The position numbers and the translations under genes are program-made. Source: Paracoccus alkenifer (GTDB taxonomy: Bacteria; Pseudomonadota; Alphaproteobacteria; Rhodobacterales; Rhodobacteraceae). Taken from it: 64,000 bases of DNA. The stretch spans positions 1 through 64,000 of the forward strand of contig NZ_FNXG01000007.1 in assembly GCF_900108405.1 (NCBI RefSeq), read 5' to 3'. Positions 26,037 through 36,121 of this stretch are shown piece after piece; within the stretch, counting starts at the first letter, position 1; every line of letters starts with the position of its first letter. The notes below the pieces were generated by a model. It saw nothing but the letters and a program-made list of their open reading frames with translations. It was not told the DNA's origin and did no database searches.

Positions 26037-27391
26037 GTGCGGTCACTTTCGGATAGGCTGATCGAGGAGCCGCCGCCACGGCTGTCACCGGATCGGACGG
26101 CATGGGCTGCGGCCCTGACGCCCTGGCTCATCGCGCGGCTACGCTGCATTTGCTGCGCCCAGGCCGGCGGACCATTTGCGGCTGAAGGGGTTGATGGTGC
26201 AGACGATGGGGCTCCGCCGACCGTTCCCATGGAGGAACTGCCGCCGGACGCCGCGAACCCGGCTCTGGCGCCGTCGGAATAGCTGGATTTCATGCTGTCG
26301 GCGGAGCGTGATGCGGCGCGCTTGAGGGGCGAGATGGCTGCGGATGCACCAGTGCGCGCCACGCCGCCAAGGCCGGAAGCGACACCGGATGCGCCGGACC
26401 CGCCCATGGAACTGAGCGTATAGGCCGATGACGCCGCACCGGCGGCCGAGGCCCCGCCGCGGGCAAGTGCCGCGCCACCAGAGAGTGCGGCACCGCCACC
26501 GCGCGCCGCAAGCATGGTCGCGCCGCCGGCTGCCACAGCAGCACCGCCGACCGCGAGGCCGGTTCCAACCGCCGCCCCTGCACTGAGTTGCGGGCCGCCC
26601 GAGACGAGGCCCGCAGCGATGCCGGGGCCGAAGATGCCGAGACCGAGAAGAGAAAGGGCGGCCAGCACGATCGCCATGGCGTCGTCGATGGTCGGGGTCG
26701 CACCGCCGAAGCCTGCGGTGAACTGGCCGAAGAGTGTCGAGCCGATGCCGATGATGACGGTCAACACCAGCACCTTGATGCCGGATGAGACGACATTGCC
26801 CAGGACCCTTTCAGCCATGAAGGCCGTCTTGCCGAAGAGACCGAAGGGGATCAGCACGAAGCCTGCGAGTGTCGTCAGCTTGAACTCGATGAGGGTGACG
26901 AAGAGCTGGATCGCTAGGATGAAGAAGGCGAGGATGACCAGCGCCCAGGCGAAGAACAGACAAAGGATCTGCACGAGGTTTTCAAAGACGGCGATCCAGC
27001 CCATGAGGTCGGAGATGGATTCGAGCAGTGGACGCCCGGCATCAAGGCCAATCTGGGCGACGCGGCCGGGTCGCAGGAGATCGGCGGCGGAAAACCCGGT
27101 GCCCGAGGCCATCAGGCCGAGACCGGCGAAGCTCTCGAAGACGATCCGGGCGAGGTTGTTCCAGTTGGAGATGATATAGGCGAAGACGCCGACGAAGATC
27201 GTCTTCTTCACCAGGCGCGCGATGATGTCGTCGTCGGCGCCCCAGGCCCAGAACAGGGCGGCGAGCGTCACGTCGATGACGATGAGCGTCGTGGCGATAA
27301 AGGCAACCTCGCCGCCGAGCAGGCCGAAGCCGGAGTCGATGTAGCTGGTGAAGATGCCAAGGAAATTGTCGATGACCCCCGTGCCGCCCAT
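26033..27391 (-). CDS. trbL: TrbL/VirB6-like polytopic membrane protein
   Basis: A 452-aa protein with six to seven hydrophobic spans between residues ~10 and 260 (for example FIATTLIVIDVTLAALFWAWG, FFILAIQLFVTLIEFKL, AIVLAALSLLGLGIFGPGIAAGL). An Ala/Gly/Ser-rich, low-complexity cytoplasmic or periplasmic tail of ~190 residues follows, as in TrbL. It forms the inner-membrane channel of the mating-pair apparatus. Confidence 0.93.
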   Translation of the reverse strand: MGGTGVIDNFLGIFTSYIDSGFGLLGGEVAFIATTLIVIDVTLAALFWAWGADDDIIARLVKKTIFVGVFAYIISNWNNLARIVFESFAGLGLMASGTGFSAADLLRPGRVAQIGLDAGRPLLESISDLMGWIAVFENLVQILCLFFAWALVILAFFILAIQLFVTLIEFKLTTLAGFVLIPFGLFGKTAFMAERVLGNVVSSGIKVLVLTVIIGIGSTLFGQFTAGFGGATPTIDDAMAIVLAALSLLGLGIFGPGIAAGLVSGGPQLSAGAAVGTGLAVGGAAVAAGGATMLAARGGGAALSGGAALARGGASAAGAASSAYTLSSMGGSGASGVASGLGGVARTGASAAISPLKRAASRSADSMKSSYSDGARAGFAASGGSSSMGTVGGAPSSAPSTPSAANGPPAWAQQMQRSRAMSQGVRAAAHAVRSGDSRGGGSSISLSESDRT

Positions 27392-27394
27392 TGC

Positions 27395-27682
27395 TCATCG
27401 CTCCCCATTCGGGCCGGGGTTAGTCCGGGCGGGCGTTCGACCGAGGAAACGGTCACGGGTCTCAGCCCAGATGCCCAGGCATTCCGCATCATTGGCGGCG
27501 GACTCACCCATTTCCTGACAGCGGCGCTGACCTTCGCGGAGAGGATCGGTCGACGGCAGGAGTGCCGGAGCGGAAGGCACCGGGGCAGAGACGTCTTCAC
27601 GGGTCATCTCGATGATCGCCGCCGTGATGGCGACGGCAATGAGCACGATGGCCGCGATCCTGGCCAGCACCTTCCCTTCCAT
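27395..27682 (-). CDS. trbK: TrbK-like entry-exclusion-type protein (TrbK-alt)
   Basis: A 95-aa protein. The first ~25 residues (VLARIAAIVLIAVAITAAIIEM) are a membrane anchor or signal. The short mature part holds two Cys (RRCQEMG, AECLGIW) typical of putative TrbK-alt proteins. Its place between trbJ and trbL is that of trbK. The role in entry exclusion is assigned by position. Confidence 0.8.
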   Translation of the reverse strand: MEGKVLARIAAIVLIAVAITAAIIEMTREDVSAPVPSAPALLPSTDPLREGQRRCQEMGESAANDAECLGIWAETRDRFLGRTPARTNPGPNGER

Positions 27683-27700
27683 GATCTCCCTCTCCCGGCC

Positions 27701-28483
27701 TCAGTTGAACATCTGCGCGTTGCCGGGCTGGTAGCCCGAGCCCGGCGTCAGGAAGCGTTCGCGCTGGATGCGGCCCTGTTCGGCTGCCGTCGCGCGCTCG
27801 GCCTCTGTGAGGGCCCCCGCCCGGCCATTGGCCGAGATGACCGCGATCAGGTCGGAAAGCTGCTGGCTTTGCAGGGCGAGAAGTTGGTTGCCGGCCTGGG
27901 TGGCTTGCAGCGCGCCCGTCGCCCCCTGGCTTTCTCCGACGAGGGCGGACATTTCGGCGCGGTTGGTGTCGATATTGCCGACGACGCCGGCCTGCACCCG
28001 CATAGCGTCCTGAAGACCCCCGACGGTATTCTCCCAGCGAGAGCGTGCATCGGTGACGAGCTGCTGATCGGTGGCCGTGAGGGATAGGTTGCCATAGTCC
28101 TGCTGGAACATCTGGTCGATGTTCTGGACGTCGAAGGCGATGTTCTGCGCTTGGCCGAGAAGCTGCTGGGTCCGCTGGACATTCTGCTGAAGCTGCTGGA
28201 GCGACGAGTGCGGCAGGCTCGCGAGATTGCGGGCCTGGTTGATCAGCATCTGCGCCTCGTTCTGGAGCGAGGTGATCTGATTGTTGATCTGTTCCAGCGT
28301 GCGTGCGGCGGTCAGCAGGTTTTCGGCATGGTTGGTCGGGTCATAGACGATCCGGCCGAACCCGCCGAAGAAGGCAAGGGCCGGTGTCGTGAACACTGGC
28401 GCCAGTGCCAGCGGCGCGGCGAGCGCAAGGGTCAGCGCCGAGGTGCTGATCATGCGGGCGAACCGGGGCAATTTGCCGGTCAT
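27701..28483 (-). CDS. trbJ: TrbJ/VirB5-like pilus-assembly protein
   Basis: A 260-aa exported protein with a signal peptide ending in TPALA-F and the conserved start FGRIVYDPTNHAENLL. A long Gln-rich coiled coil follows (residues ~45-130: LEQINNQITSLQNEAQMLINQ). It is probably a minor pilus or adhesion component. The ATG overlaps the trbE stop. Confidence 0.93.
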   Translation of the reverse strand: MTGKLPRFARMISTSALTLALAAPLALAPVFTTPALAFFGGFGRIVYDPTNHAENLLTAARTLEQINNQITSLQNEAQMLINQARNLASLPHSSLQQLQQNVQRTQQLLGQAQNIAFDVQNIDQMFQQDYGNLSLTATDQQLVTDARSRWENTVGGLQDAMRVQAGVVGNIDTNRAEMSALVGESQGATGALQATQAGNQLLALQSQQLSDLIAVISANGRAGALTEAERATAAEQGRIQRERFLTPGSGYQPGNAQMFN

Positions 28484-30987
28484 AGTGAAATCTCCTTTTC
28501 TTCCAGGATGATGCCGAACTCGTCCTTATCGACGACGGGCGACAGGTTCTCGCTTTCCTTCGCGAGATTGGTGAGGTCCGGGATCAGGTCGGCGGCCCAT
28601 TCGACGCCGCGTGCGCGCAGCCAGGCGGCGAGGAACCCGTCGCGGCCGTGTTCAGCGAGGATTTTAGTGATCAGGCCCTGATCTGACTTGGCAGACGCGG
28701 CGCAGAGCGCGAGGCCGACGTCGCTGAGGCCCAGCTCGAACAGCCGGTTGCCCCTGCGGCTTTGGCAATAGTAGTCCCGCTTGGGCGTGGCCCGCGCCAG
28801 GATCTCGATCTGGCGATCATTGAGGCCGAACCGGCGATAGATCGCGGTGATCTGCGGCTCAATGGCCCGCTCGTTCGGCAGCAGGAGCCGCGTTGGACAG
28901 CTTTCGATGATGGCCGGGGCGATATTGCTGCCGTCGATGTCGCTGAGGCTCTGCGTGGCGAAGATGACGCTGGCGTTCTTCTTGCGCAGCGTTTTGAGCC
29001 ACTCGCGGAGCTGGCCAGCGAACCCTTCGTCGTCGAGCGCCAGCCAGCCCTCGTCGATGATCAGCAGCGTCGGGCGACCGTCCAGCCGGTCGCCAATACG
29101 ATGAAACAGATAGGAGAGGACGGCGGGCGCGGCGCCGGTGCCGACCAGGCCCTCGATCTCGAACACCTGCACGTCGGCCGAGCCGAGATGCTCGGCCTCG
29201 GCATCAAGAAGGCGTCCATAGGGGCCGCCGACACAATAGGAGCGCAGCGCCTGTTTCAGGTCATTGGATTGCAGCAGCACGGCAAGGCCAGTGATGGTGC
29301 GTTCGCCGACCGGCGCGGAGGCGAGCGAGGTCAGGGCCGTCCAGAGATGTTCCTTCACCTCGGGCGTGATCTGGATATTCTCGCGCACCAGGATCGCGAC
29401 GATCCAGTCGGCGGCCCAGGCGCGCTCAGTGGTCTCGTGGATGCGGGACAGCGGTTGCAGCGAAACGGAAGCCTCGGCCGCGTCGGTCAGTTCACCGCCG
29501 AGATCGTGCCAGTCACCCCGCATGGCAAGAGCGGAGGCGCGGATCGACCCGCCGAAATCGAAGGCGAAGACCTGCGATCCGACATAGCGGCGGAACTGCA
29601 AGGCCATCAGCGCCAGCAGCACCGACTTGCCCGCGCCGGTCGGCCCGACAACGAGGGTATGGCCCACGTCACCGACATGGAGGGAGAACCGGAACGGGGT
29701 TGAACCTTCGGTCCTGCCATAAAGCAGCGGGGGTGCGCCGAAGTGATCGTCCCGCTCCGGCCCCGCCCACACGGCGCTTGAGGGAACCATGTGGGCAAGG
29801 TTGAGCGTCGAGACCGGCGGCTGGCGGACATTCGCATAGGCGTGTCCGGGCAGGCTGCCGAGCCAGGCGTCGACGGCATTGACCGTCTCGACCATGACGC
29901 TGAAATCGCGGGACTGGATGATCTTCTCGACCAGCCGCAGCTTTTCATCGGCGCGGCGGGCGTCCGCGTCCCAGACGGTGACCGTCGCGGTGACATAGGC
30001 CATGCCGGCCATATCGGCGCCAAGTTCCTGCAACGCCATGTCCGCGTCCGCCGCCTTGTTCGCGGCATCCGTGTCCACGAGCGCGGATTGCTCGTTGGTC
30101 ATCACCTCCTTGAGGATCGCCGCGATGCTCTTGCGCTTGGCAAACCATTGCCGCCTGATCTTGGTCAGCAGCCGGGTCGCGTCGGTTTTGTCCATCAGGA
30201 TGGCGCGGGTGGACCATCGGTAAGGAAAGGCCAACCGGTTCATCTCATCAAGCAGGCCGGGCGTGGTCGTGCCCGGAAATCCGGTGATCGTCAGTACCCG
30301 GAGATGCTGATTGCCCAGGCGCGGCTCCAGCCCGCCGGTCAGCGGCTGGTCGGGCAGCAGCGCATCGAGATAGGCCGGGGTTTCGGGGACGCCGACGCGA
30401 TGTCGGTTGGTCGAGATCGTCGAGTGCAGATAGGTCAGTGTGCCGGCGTCATCGAGCCAGCGGCACTCCGGCATGAATCCGTCGAGCAGCCCCAGCACGC
30501 GGTCGGTGCGGTCGATAAAGCCGCGCACCAGTTCCCAGGGGTTCACGCCCGAAGTCTCGCGGCCTTCGTAAAGCCAGGACTCCGAGCGTGCCGCGTCTTC
30601 GGCGGGCGGTAGCCAAAGGAAGGTCAGGAAATAGCCGGAGACGAAATGGCTGCCTTCCTCCTCGAAATCGGCCTTGCGCTCGGCATCGACCAGCGCCGAG
30701 GCCGGATCGGGGAAGCGGCTTGCAGGATAGGTCGCGGCTTCCGACCGCTGCGCCTCGACGAAGATCGCCCAGCCGGAGCCGAGGCGGCGGAAGGCGTTGT
30801 TCAGCCGTCCGGCGACGGCGACAAGTTCGGCCGCGACGGCGGAATCCAGATCCGGCCCACGAAACTTCGCGGTCCTTTGGAGCGAGCCGTCTTTGTTCAG
30901 CACTACGCCCTCACCGACCAGCGCCACCCAAGGCAAGTAGTCGGCCAAGCGGCTGCTGCGATTGCGGTATTCCGAGAGATTCATCAT
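28480..30987 (-). CDS. trbE: TrbE/VirB4-like ATPase
   Basis: An 835-aa T4SS motor ATPase. An N-terminal VirB4 domain is followed by Walker A GPTGAGKS, Walker B LLIIDEGWLALDD, and the VirB4 C-terminal motifs FATQSLSDIDGS and CPTRLLLPNERA. The length is normal for the Tn4371 type. Two adjacent ATGs (30987 and 30984) cannot be told apart. The trbD stop lies 10 bases upstream. Confidence 0.95.
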   Translation of the reverse strand: MMNLSEYRNRSSRLADYLPWVALVGEGVVLNKDGSLQRTAKFRGPDLDSAVAAELVAVAGRLNNAFRRLGSGWAIFVEAQRSEAATYPASRFPDPASALVDAERKADFEEEGSHFVSGYFLTFLWLPPAEDAARSESWLYEGRETSGVNPWELVRGFIDRTDRVLGLLDGFMPECRWLDDAGTLTYLHSTISTNRHRVGVPETPAYLDALLPDQPLTGGLEPRLGNQHLRVLTITGFPGTTTPGLLDEMNRLAFPYRWSTRAILMDKTDATRLLTKIRRQWFAKRKSIAAILKEVMTNEQSALVDTDAANKAADADMALQELGADMAGMAYVTATVTVWDADARRADEKLRLVEKIIQSRDFSVMVETVNAVDAWLGSLPGHAYANVRQPPVSTLNLAHMVPSSAVWAGPERDDHFGAPPLLYGRTEGSTPFRFSLHVGDVGHTLVVGPTGAGKSVLLALMALQFRRYVGSQVFAFDFGGSIRASALAMRGDWHDLGGELTDAAEASVSLQPLSRIHETTERAWAADWIVAILVRENIQITPEVKEHLWTALTSLASAPVGERTITGLAVLLQSNDLKQALRSYCVGGPYGRLLDAEAEHLGSADVQVFEIEGLVGTGAAPAVLSYLFHRIGDRLDGRPTLLIIDEGWLALDDEGFAGQLREWLKTLRKKNASVIFATQSLSDIDGSNIAPAIIESCPTRLLLPNERAIEPQITAIYRRFGLNDRQIEILARATPKRDYYCQSRRGNRLFELGLSDVGLALCAASAKSDQGLITKILAEHGRDGFLAAWLRARGVEWAADLIPDLTNLAKESENLSPVVDKDEFGIILEEKEISL

Positions 30988-30997
30988 GGATCAAACC

Positions 30998-31279
30998 TCA
31001 AACCGAAAGATGGCCGGGGATGCGGAGATGGCGGCGCGCAACCTCGACGAAAAGCGGATCGCGTTTCGCGGCCCAGACAGCCGCGATATGGCCGACGGCC
31101 CAGATCAGGATGCCGGCGAGCCAGAGCTGGAGGCCGAGCCCGACCGCCCCGGCCAGGGTGCCGTTCAGGATGGCGACGGATCGCGGCGCGCCGCCGAGCA
31201 GGATCGGCTCGGTCAGGGCGCGATGGACCGAAACGGAAAAGCCGGGCACCGTGTCGAGCGTCTCGAAACTCACGACCAT
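30998..31279 (-). CDS. trbD: TrbD/VirB3-like membrane protein
   Basis: A 93-aa protein with the VirB3 start GFSVSVHRALTEPILLGGAPR, two hydrophobic spans (ILNGTLAGAVGLGLQLWL, ILIWAVGHIAAVWAA) and a conserved end DPLFVEVARRHLRIP. The start at 31279 shares bases with the trbC stop. Confidence 0.92.
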   Translation of the reverse strand: MVVSFETLDTVPGFSVSVHRALTEPILLGGAPRSVAILNGTLAGAVGLGLQLWLAGILIWAVGHIAAVWAAKRDPLFVEVARRHLRIPGHLSV

Positions 31280-31608
31280 CAGACCAGCGCCCCGCCGCCG
31301 AAGGAGAAGAAGCTGAGGAAGAAGGAACTGGCCGCGAAAGCGATCGAGATGCCGAAGACGATCTGGATCAGGCGACGGAAGCCGCCGCCGGTGTCGCCGA
31401 AGGCGAGCGTCAACCCGGTGACGATGATGATGATCACCGCCACGATCTTGGCCACTGGTCCTTCGACGGAATCGAGGATGGATTGCAGCGGCGCTTCCCA
31501 GGGCATGGAAGAGCCCGAGGCAAAGGCCGGGGACGTCATCAGGCTTACCCAGGCGAAGCTCGAGGCGATCGCCAGATGATGGCGGATACGGAAGGCGCAA
31601 CGGATCAT
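31279..31608 (-). CDS. trbC: TrbC/VirB2-like prepilin
   Basis: A 109-aa pilin precursor: long signal peptide (SFAWVSLMTSPAFAS), then WEAPLQSILDSVEGPVAKI and two hydrophobic helices separated by FGDTGGGFRR, as in VirB2/TrbC pilins. It is coupled to trbB by ATGA overlap. Confidence 0.92.
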   Translation of the reverse strand: MIRCAFRIRHHLAIASSFAWVSLMTSPAFASGSSMPWEAPLQSILDSVEGPVAKIVAVIIIIVTGLTLAFGDTGGGFRRLIQIVFGISIAFAASSFFLSFFSFGGGALV

Positions 31609-32603
31609 GCAGGTTCTCCTGAAACGTGAGTGGTGTCGGGTTCTGAAAAGGCGGGGGAAATCCGGTAGTCGCCGTCCGCGCCGAGCCCTTCGACGCGGGC
31701 GAGTTCGGCAAGGCGGCGATTGGTGCCGCGCCCGGCGAGGACAGCCACGAGGTCGATGGTTTCCGCGATCATGGCGCGGGGGACGGTGACAACAGCTTCC
31801 TGGATGAGCTGTTCGAGGCGGCGCAGCGCACCGATGCCGGAACCGGCGTGAATGGTGCCGATGCCGCCCGGATGCCCGGTTCCCCAGGCTTTGAGGAGAT
31901 CGAGCGCCTCGGCGCCGCGCACCTCGCCGATCGGAATACGGTCGGGACGCAGGCGCAGCGACGACCGCACCAGTTCCGACAAGGTGGCCACGCCATCCTT
32001 GGTCCGCATGGCGACGAGGTTGGGTGCTGCGCATTGCAGCTCGCGGGTGTCCTCGATGATGACGACACGATCCTGCGTCTTAGCCACTTCGGCCAGCAGC
32101 GCGTTGGTCAAGGTGGTCTTGCCGGTCGAGGTGCCTCCCGCTACCAGGATATTGGCGCGGGACGCGACGGCCTCGCGTAGTGTTGCGGCATGGTCGGCGG
32201 ACATGATTCCGGCCGCCACATAGTCGTCGAGCGTGAACACCGCGACGGCGGGCTTGCGGATGGCGAAGGCGGGTGCGGCTACGACCGGCGGCAGCAGGCC
32301 CTCGAAGCGCTCGCCGGTCTCCGGCAGTTCGGCCGAGACGCGGGGGCTGCGGGCATGCACCTCCACACCGACATGGTGGGCAACCAGCCGGACGATACGC
32401 TCCCCGTCGGCGGCGGACAACATCTCGCCCGTATCGGCCAGCCCTTCGGACAGCCGGTCCACCCAGATCCGGCCATCGGGGTTCAGCATGACCTCGACCA
32501 CAGACGGATCTTGCAGCAGGGTTGAGATGGCAGGCCCGAGCGCCGTTCGGAGCATGCGCGCGCCGCGGTCCACCGTTGCCTGTTTGTGGTTGATGCCTGC
32601 CAT
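31605..32603 (-). CDS. trbB: TrbB/VirB11-like traffic ATPase
   Basis: A 332-aa hexameric secretion ATPase: Walker A GGTSTGKT, Asp box [12 protein letters not shown], Walker B-type [25 protein letters not shown] and the His-box GTIHAG. It is the first gene of the contiguous trb block. In related elements traG and a CopG gene lie directly upstream; here a 4.6 kb cargo intervenes, so the trb genes may have lost or replaced their upstream promoter. Confidence 0.95.
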   Translation of the reverse strand: MAGINHKQATVDRGARMLRTALGPAISTLLQDPSVVEVMLNPDGRIWVDRLSEGLADTGEMLSAADGERIVRLVAHHVGVEVHARSPRVSAELPETGERFEGLLPPVVAAPAFAIRKPAVAVFTLDDYVAAGIMSADHAATLREAVASRANILVAGGTSTGKTTLTNALLAEVAKTQDRVVIIEDTRELQCAAPNLVAMRTKDGVATLSELVRSSLRLRPDRIPIGEVRGAEALDLLKAWGTGHPGGIGTIHAGSGIGALRRLEQLIQEAVVTVPRAMIAETIDLVAVLAGRGTNRRLAELARVEGLGADGDYRISPAFSEPDTTHVSGEPA

Positions 32604-33290
32604 CTCGTCCCCGTTCCACCGGGGAGGCGAGAGTGGATCCCCGGATGGGGATCACTAAAAGAGAAGCAAAGCAGGCCGTTTCAACAAGTTTCGAGCGTCG
32701 TAGTAGCGTGGCGTGCAAATACAGGAGAACGGCGGTGGCGCCACTCAGCGCCAAGGCGGAGTGGCGTGGGGAGCCGTTCAACATGAGCGGAATGATCCTA
32801 TGAACATGACGGCTTTGCGGACGAAGCTGCCATTCGCCGCAGATGCATCCTTGCGAGCATTTCAGCACGAAACTCAACGATGCGCAGGAAGCTGCCTGAT
32901 GGCAGTGTAACATCGCAGTCGCGGCAGGATCGCGAAGCCGCCGCTCGCGCGACAAGCAGCGACAGCCGAGATAGCAGCGCGCATCGGATCCTCCTGCTGA
33001 CGACGCATCTGACATATTGCGAGCACAGCAGTTGCCCTGCTGAGGATGATCGCTTCTTCCTCGCTGTAGATTAGAATCCGGACGTGTTGCCTTGTGTATT
33101 CTCTGGCACCCCGGTTCCGGGTTGCAAATGCAGCCTGTTTGCGCCTAACAGCGCATGAAACGCATGGACCTGGTGAGAACCCGGGTGGCTCTTCCGGCCG
33201 CTGATCCGCCGGACAACCCGAACCTATGCCAAAGAACGAACATCGACATGCGGCCCATTCCGGCCCCTGATCGGTCAGGAACGGATTTAC
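32604..33290. other. Gene-free segment between trbB and the SulP cargo
   Basis: No convincing gene is seen on either strand in ~690 bases. An inverted repeat CGCCACTC/GAGTGGCG at 32739-32766 with a 12-base loop could be a hairpin or regulatory site. The left edge of the SulP/UspA insert must lie here, and any promoter now driving trbB leftwards would too. No target duplication was found by eye. Confidence 0.4.
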
Positions 33291-34493
33291 ATGATTTCAC
33301 TCGATGCCTACCGAACCCAATGGTTCGGCAATATCCGGGGCGACCTGCTGGCCGGGTTGGTTGTGGCGCTGGCGCTGATCCCCGAAGCCATCGCCTTTTC
33401 CATCATCGCAGGCGTTGACCCCAAGGTGGGACTTTACGCCAGCTTCTCGATTGCCGTGCTGATCGCCTTTACCGGTGGGCGGCCCGGTATGATCTCGGCG
33501 GCCACTGCCGCCACGGCGGTGCTGATGGTCACGCTGGTGCGCGACCACGGGCTGCAATATCTGATGGCCGCCACCGTGCTGGCCGGTTTGATCCAGATCG
33601 GCGCCGGACTGCTGCGTCTGGGCTTTGTGATGCGCTATATATCGAAATCTGTGATGACCGGCTTCGTCAATGCGCTGGCCATCCTGATCTTCCTCGCGCA
33701 GCTGCCAGAACTGGACCCTTCCATGGTCACCTGGCTGACCTATGTACTGGTCGCCGCTGGGCTTGCCATCATCTATCTCTTCCCATTGTTGACCAAGGCG
33801 ATCCCGTCGCCGCTGGTCACCATCGTCGTGCTGACGGCATTGACAATGGCCTTCGGCTGGGAGATGCGCACGGTGGGCGACATGGGCGAACTGCCCGACA
33901 CGTTGCCGGTCTTCCTGATTCCGCAGATCCCGCTGACGCTGGAGACGCTGCTGATCGTCCTGCCCTATTCGCTGGCCATCGCGGTAGTCGGCCTGCTGGA
34001 AAGCCTGATGACGCAGACCATCGTCGATGACCTGACCGATACCAGATCGGACCGCGATCAGGAATGCGTCGGCCAGGGTATCGCCAATACCGCCACCGGC
34101 TTTATCGGTGGCATGGCGGGCTGCGCCATGATCGGCCAGTCGATCATCAACGTGAAATCCGGCGGACGCGGGCGGCTTTCGACCTTTACCGCCGGTTTCG
34201 TGCTGCTGATCCTCGTTGTCTTTCTGGGGGATTGGGTGGCCCGGATCCCGATGCCCGCGCTGGTGGCGATCATGATCATGGTGTCGATCGGCACCTTCTC
34301 GTGGTCGTCGCTGAAGAACCTGCGGACCCACCCGCGCTCGTCCTCGGTAGTGATGCTCGCGACCGTGGCGATCGTGGTCTGGACCCACAACCTCGCCATC
34401 GGCGTGCTGGTCGGTGTGCTTCTGTCGGGCATCTTCTTTGCCGGCAAGATCGCGCAGCTGTTCAAGGTCAGCTCTTCGGCCACAGCTGACTGA
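33291..34493 (+). pseudogene. SulP-family anion transporter, membrane domain (gene split by IS3)
   Basis: 400 aa with the SulP start [31 protein letters not shown] and ~10-12 hydrophobic spans, including [29 protein letters not shown] and [24 protein letters not shown]. The frame ends at SSATAD and stops at the TGA that forms the first three bases of the inserted IS element. The missing C-terminal STAS domain is found beyond the IS in the same frame (35820-36110). Joined without the IS and one GAC copy, the two parts make a normal ~497-aa SulP permease. SulP proteins carry sulfate, bicarbonate or other anions. The UspA-type neighbour gives no substrate clue. Confidence 0.9.
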
Positions 34494-34529
34494 ATCGCCC
34501 CGGGTCCGTCGGAGACCTAAAGCTTCATT

Positions 34530-35435
34530 TCATGCGACCATATCGAGCACGTCGCCCTGTGCATAGAAGTTCTCTTCGGCCTCGGCTGGCGGGATATTTC
34601 CGATGGGACCAAGCAGGCGGCGGTTGTTGAACCAATCGACCCATCCGAGGGTAGCCATTTCCAGATCCTGCATGTTGCGCCACGGCCCTTGGCGATGGAC
34701 CAGTTCGGTTTTGTAGAGGCCGTTGATCGTCTCAGCGAGGGCGTTGTCATACGAGTCGCCGACACTGCCGACCGACGGCTCGATCCCGGCTTCAGTCAAG
34801 CGCTCGGTGTATCGAATGGACAAATATTGCCCGCCGCGGTCCGAATGGTGGATCAAGCCGGCTTTCTGAACGGGCCGTCGATCATGCAGGGCTTGCTCCA
34901 AAGCATCGAGGACAAAGTCTGTCTTGGCAGACCGCGAGACCCGCCAGCCGACGATGCGGTCGGCAAACGTATCGATCACAAAGGCTACGTAAACAAAGCC
35001 TTGCCACGTGGACACATAGGTAAAATCGCTGACCCATAGCAGATTCGGTGCTGGGGCCCGGAACACGCGGTTCACCTTGTCGCGCGGACAGGGCGCTGAC
35101 GTGTCAGGGATCGTTGTCTTGACTACCTTTCCACGCACGGCACCACGGATGCCGATCTGTTTCATCAAGCGCTCCACCGTGCAGCGCGCCAGATCAAAGC
35201 CCTCGCGCTTGAGCTGATGCCACGCCTTGCGGACGCCATAGACCTGGTAATTCTCATCCCAGACCCGTTTGATTTCAGGGCGTAGCTCCGTATCCCGCTG
35301 ATGGCGCAGCGACGCTTTGGAAGGATCAGCGAGGCACGCCAGGCGGTGGTAATATGTCGACGGCGCGATCGGCAAAACCCTGCAGATCGACTCGACGCCG
35401 TAGACAAAGCGCTGATCATCAATGAACGTGATCAT
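34530..35435 (-). CDS. IS3-family transposase OrfB (DDE integrase)
   Basis: A 301-aa protein with an HTH_21-type N-terminus ([14 protein letters not shown]) and an rve core: [12 protein letters not shown] (Asp), [14 protein letters not shown] (Asp) and [18 protein letters not shown] (Glu). This gives a complete DDE triad with the usual spacing. The ATG overlaps the orfA stop; an OrfAB fusion by -1 frameshifting is usual in the family. Confidence 0.95.
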   Translation of the reverse strand: MITFIDDQRFVYGVESICRVLPIAPSTYYHRLACLADPSKASLRHQRDTELRPEIKRVWDENYQVYGVRKAWHQLKREGFDLARCTVERLMKQIGIRGAVRGKVVKTTIPDTSAPCPRDKVNRVFRAPAPNLLWVSDFTYVSTWQGFVYVAFVIDTFADRIVGWRVSRSAKTDFVLDALEQALHDRRPVQKAGLIHHSDRGGQYLSIRYTERLTEAGIEPSVGSVGDSYDNALAETINGLYKTELVHRQGPWRNMQDLEMATLGWVDWFNNRRLLGPIGNIPPAEAEENFYAQGDVLDMVA

Positions 35436-35773
35436 CGCTTCAGTGGGCGGTCGAGTTCCGCCTGCGCAAAATAAGCTGATGCCTTGCGGAGGATCTCGTT
35501 CGCCTGACGCAGCTCACGGTTCTCCCGCTCAAGCGCCTTGATGCGATCCCGCTCCTCGGTCGTCACACCGTCGCGCATCCCGCTGTCTTTCTCGGCCTGC
35601 TTGACCCAATCGCGCAAGGTCTGCGGAATACAGCCGATCTTCGGTGCAATGGCCGCAATCGCGCCCGCCTGCGTTTCGTAAGAGCCTTGATGCTCGAACA
35701 CCATCCGGACCGCACGAGCGCGGACCTCAGGCGAGTAGCGATTTGCCATTTTGCTTTTCGTCATAACCATCAT
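35432..35773 (-). CDS. IS3-family transposase OrfA (HTH_Tnp_1)
   Basis: A 113-aa DNA-binding subunit: [19 protein letters not shown] begins the [21 protein letters not shown] is the recognition helix, and [27 protein letters not shown] is the leucine-zipper-like coiled coil used for OrfA/OrfAB multimerisation. Three in-frame ATGs (35773, 35770, 35764) are possible starts; AAGGA before the first favours it. Confidence 0.95.
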   Translation of the reverse strand: MMVMTKSKMANRYSPEVRARAVRMVFEHQGSYETQAGAIAAIAPKIGCIPQTLRDWVKQAEKDSGMRDGVTTEERDRIKALERENRELRQANEILRKASAYFAQAELDRPLKR

Positions 35774-35819
35774 CCTTACTTAAGTTGATGGTCTCCGACA
35801 GACCCGGGGCGATTCAGAC

Positions 35820-36110
35820 GGCCGGGTGCGCACCTATGTGATCGAGGGGCAGCTGTTCTATGGCTCGGTTGAGGATTTCATGGATGCCTTCGACTTCAAG
35901 GAAGCCCTGGAGAAGGTGATCATCGACGTCAGCCGCGCCCATATCTGGGACATTTCTTCGGTGCAGGCGCTGGATATGGCTATCCTGAAGTTCCGCCGCG
36001 ACGGGGCCGAGGTCGAGCTCGTCGGCATGAACGAGGCGTCGGAAACCATCGTCGACAAGCTTGCCATCCACGACAAACCCGGCGCGATGGACAAGCTGAC
36101 AGCGCATTGA
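35820..36110 (+). pseudogene. SulP transporter STAS domain, 3' part of the IS-split gene
   Basis: The frame after the right-hand GAC copy reads GRVRTYVIEGQLFYGSVEDF, then VIIDVSRAHIWDISSVQALDMAILKF. This is a STAS (sulfate transporter / anti-sigma antagonist) domain of ~95 residues that belongs to the SulP gene at 33291. It has a GTG at 35826 but no good ribosome-binding site, so expression as a free domain is possible but doubtful. Confidence 0.88.
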
Positions 36111-36121
36111 CGGAGTACGAC

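Larger units (their letters stand above)
34491..35816 (-). mobile_element. Intact IS3-family insertion sequence inside the SulP gene
   Basis: The 1326-bp element has ~26-bp inverted ends beginning TGAATCGCCCCGGGTC (left end 34491; right end read on the other strand from 35816). They are near-identical apart from one C/T difference. A 3-bp target duplication GAC flanks it (34488-34490 and 35817-35819). It carries orfA and orfB on the minus strand. Intact ends, duplication and frames suggest a recent insertion. Confidence 0.95.

Noticed and set aside
33297..34388. Minus-strand open frame opposite SulP
   Set aside because: Asp/Gln/His-rich antisense of membrane-protein codons, no ribosome-binding site, no motif.
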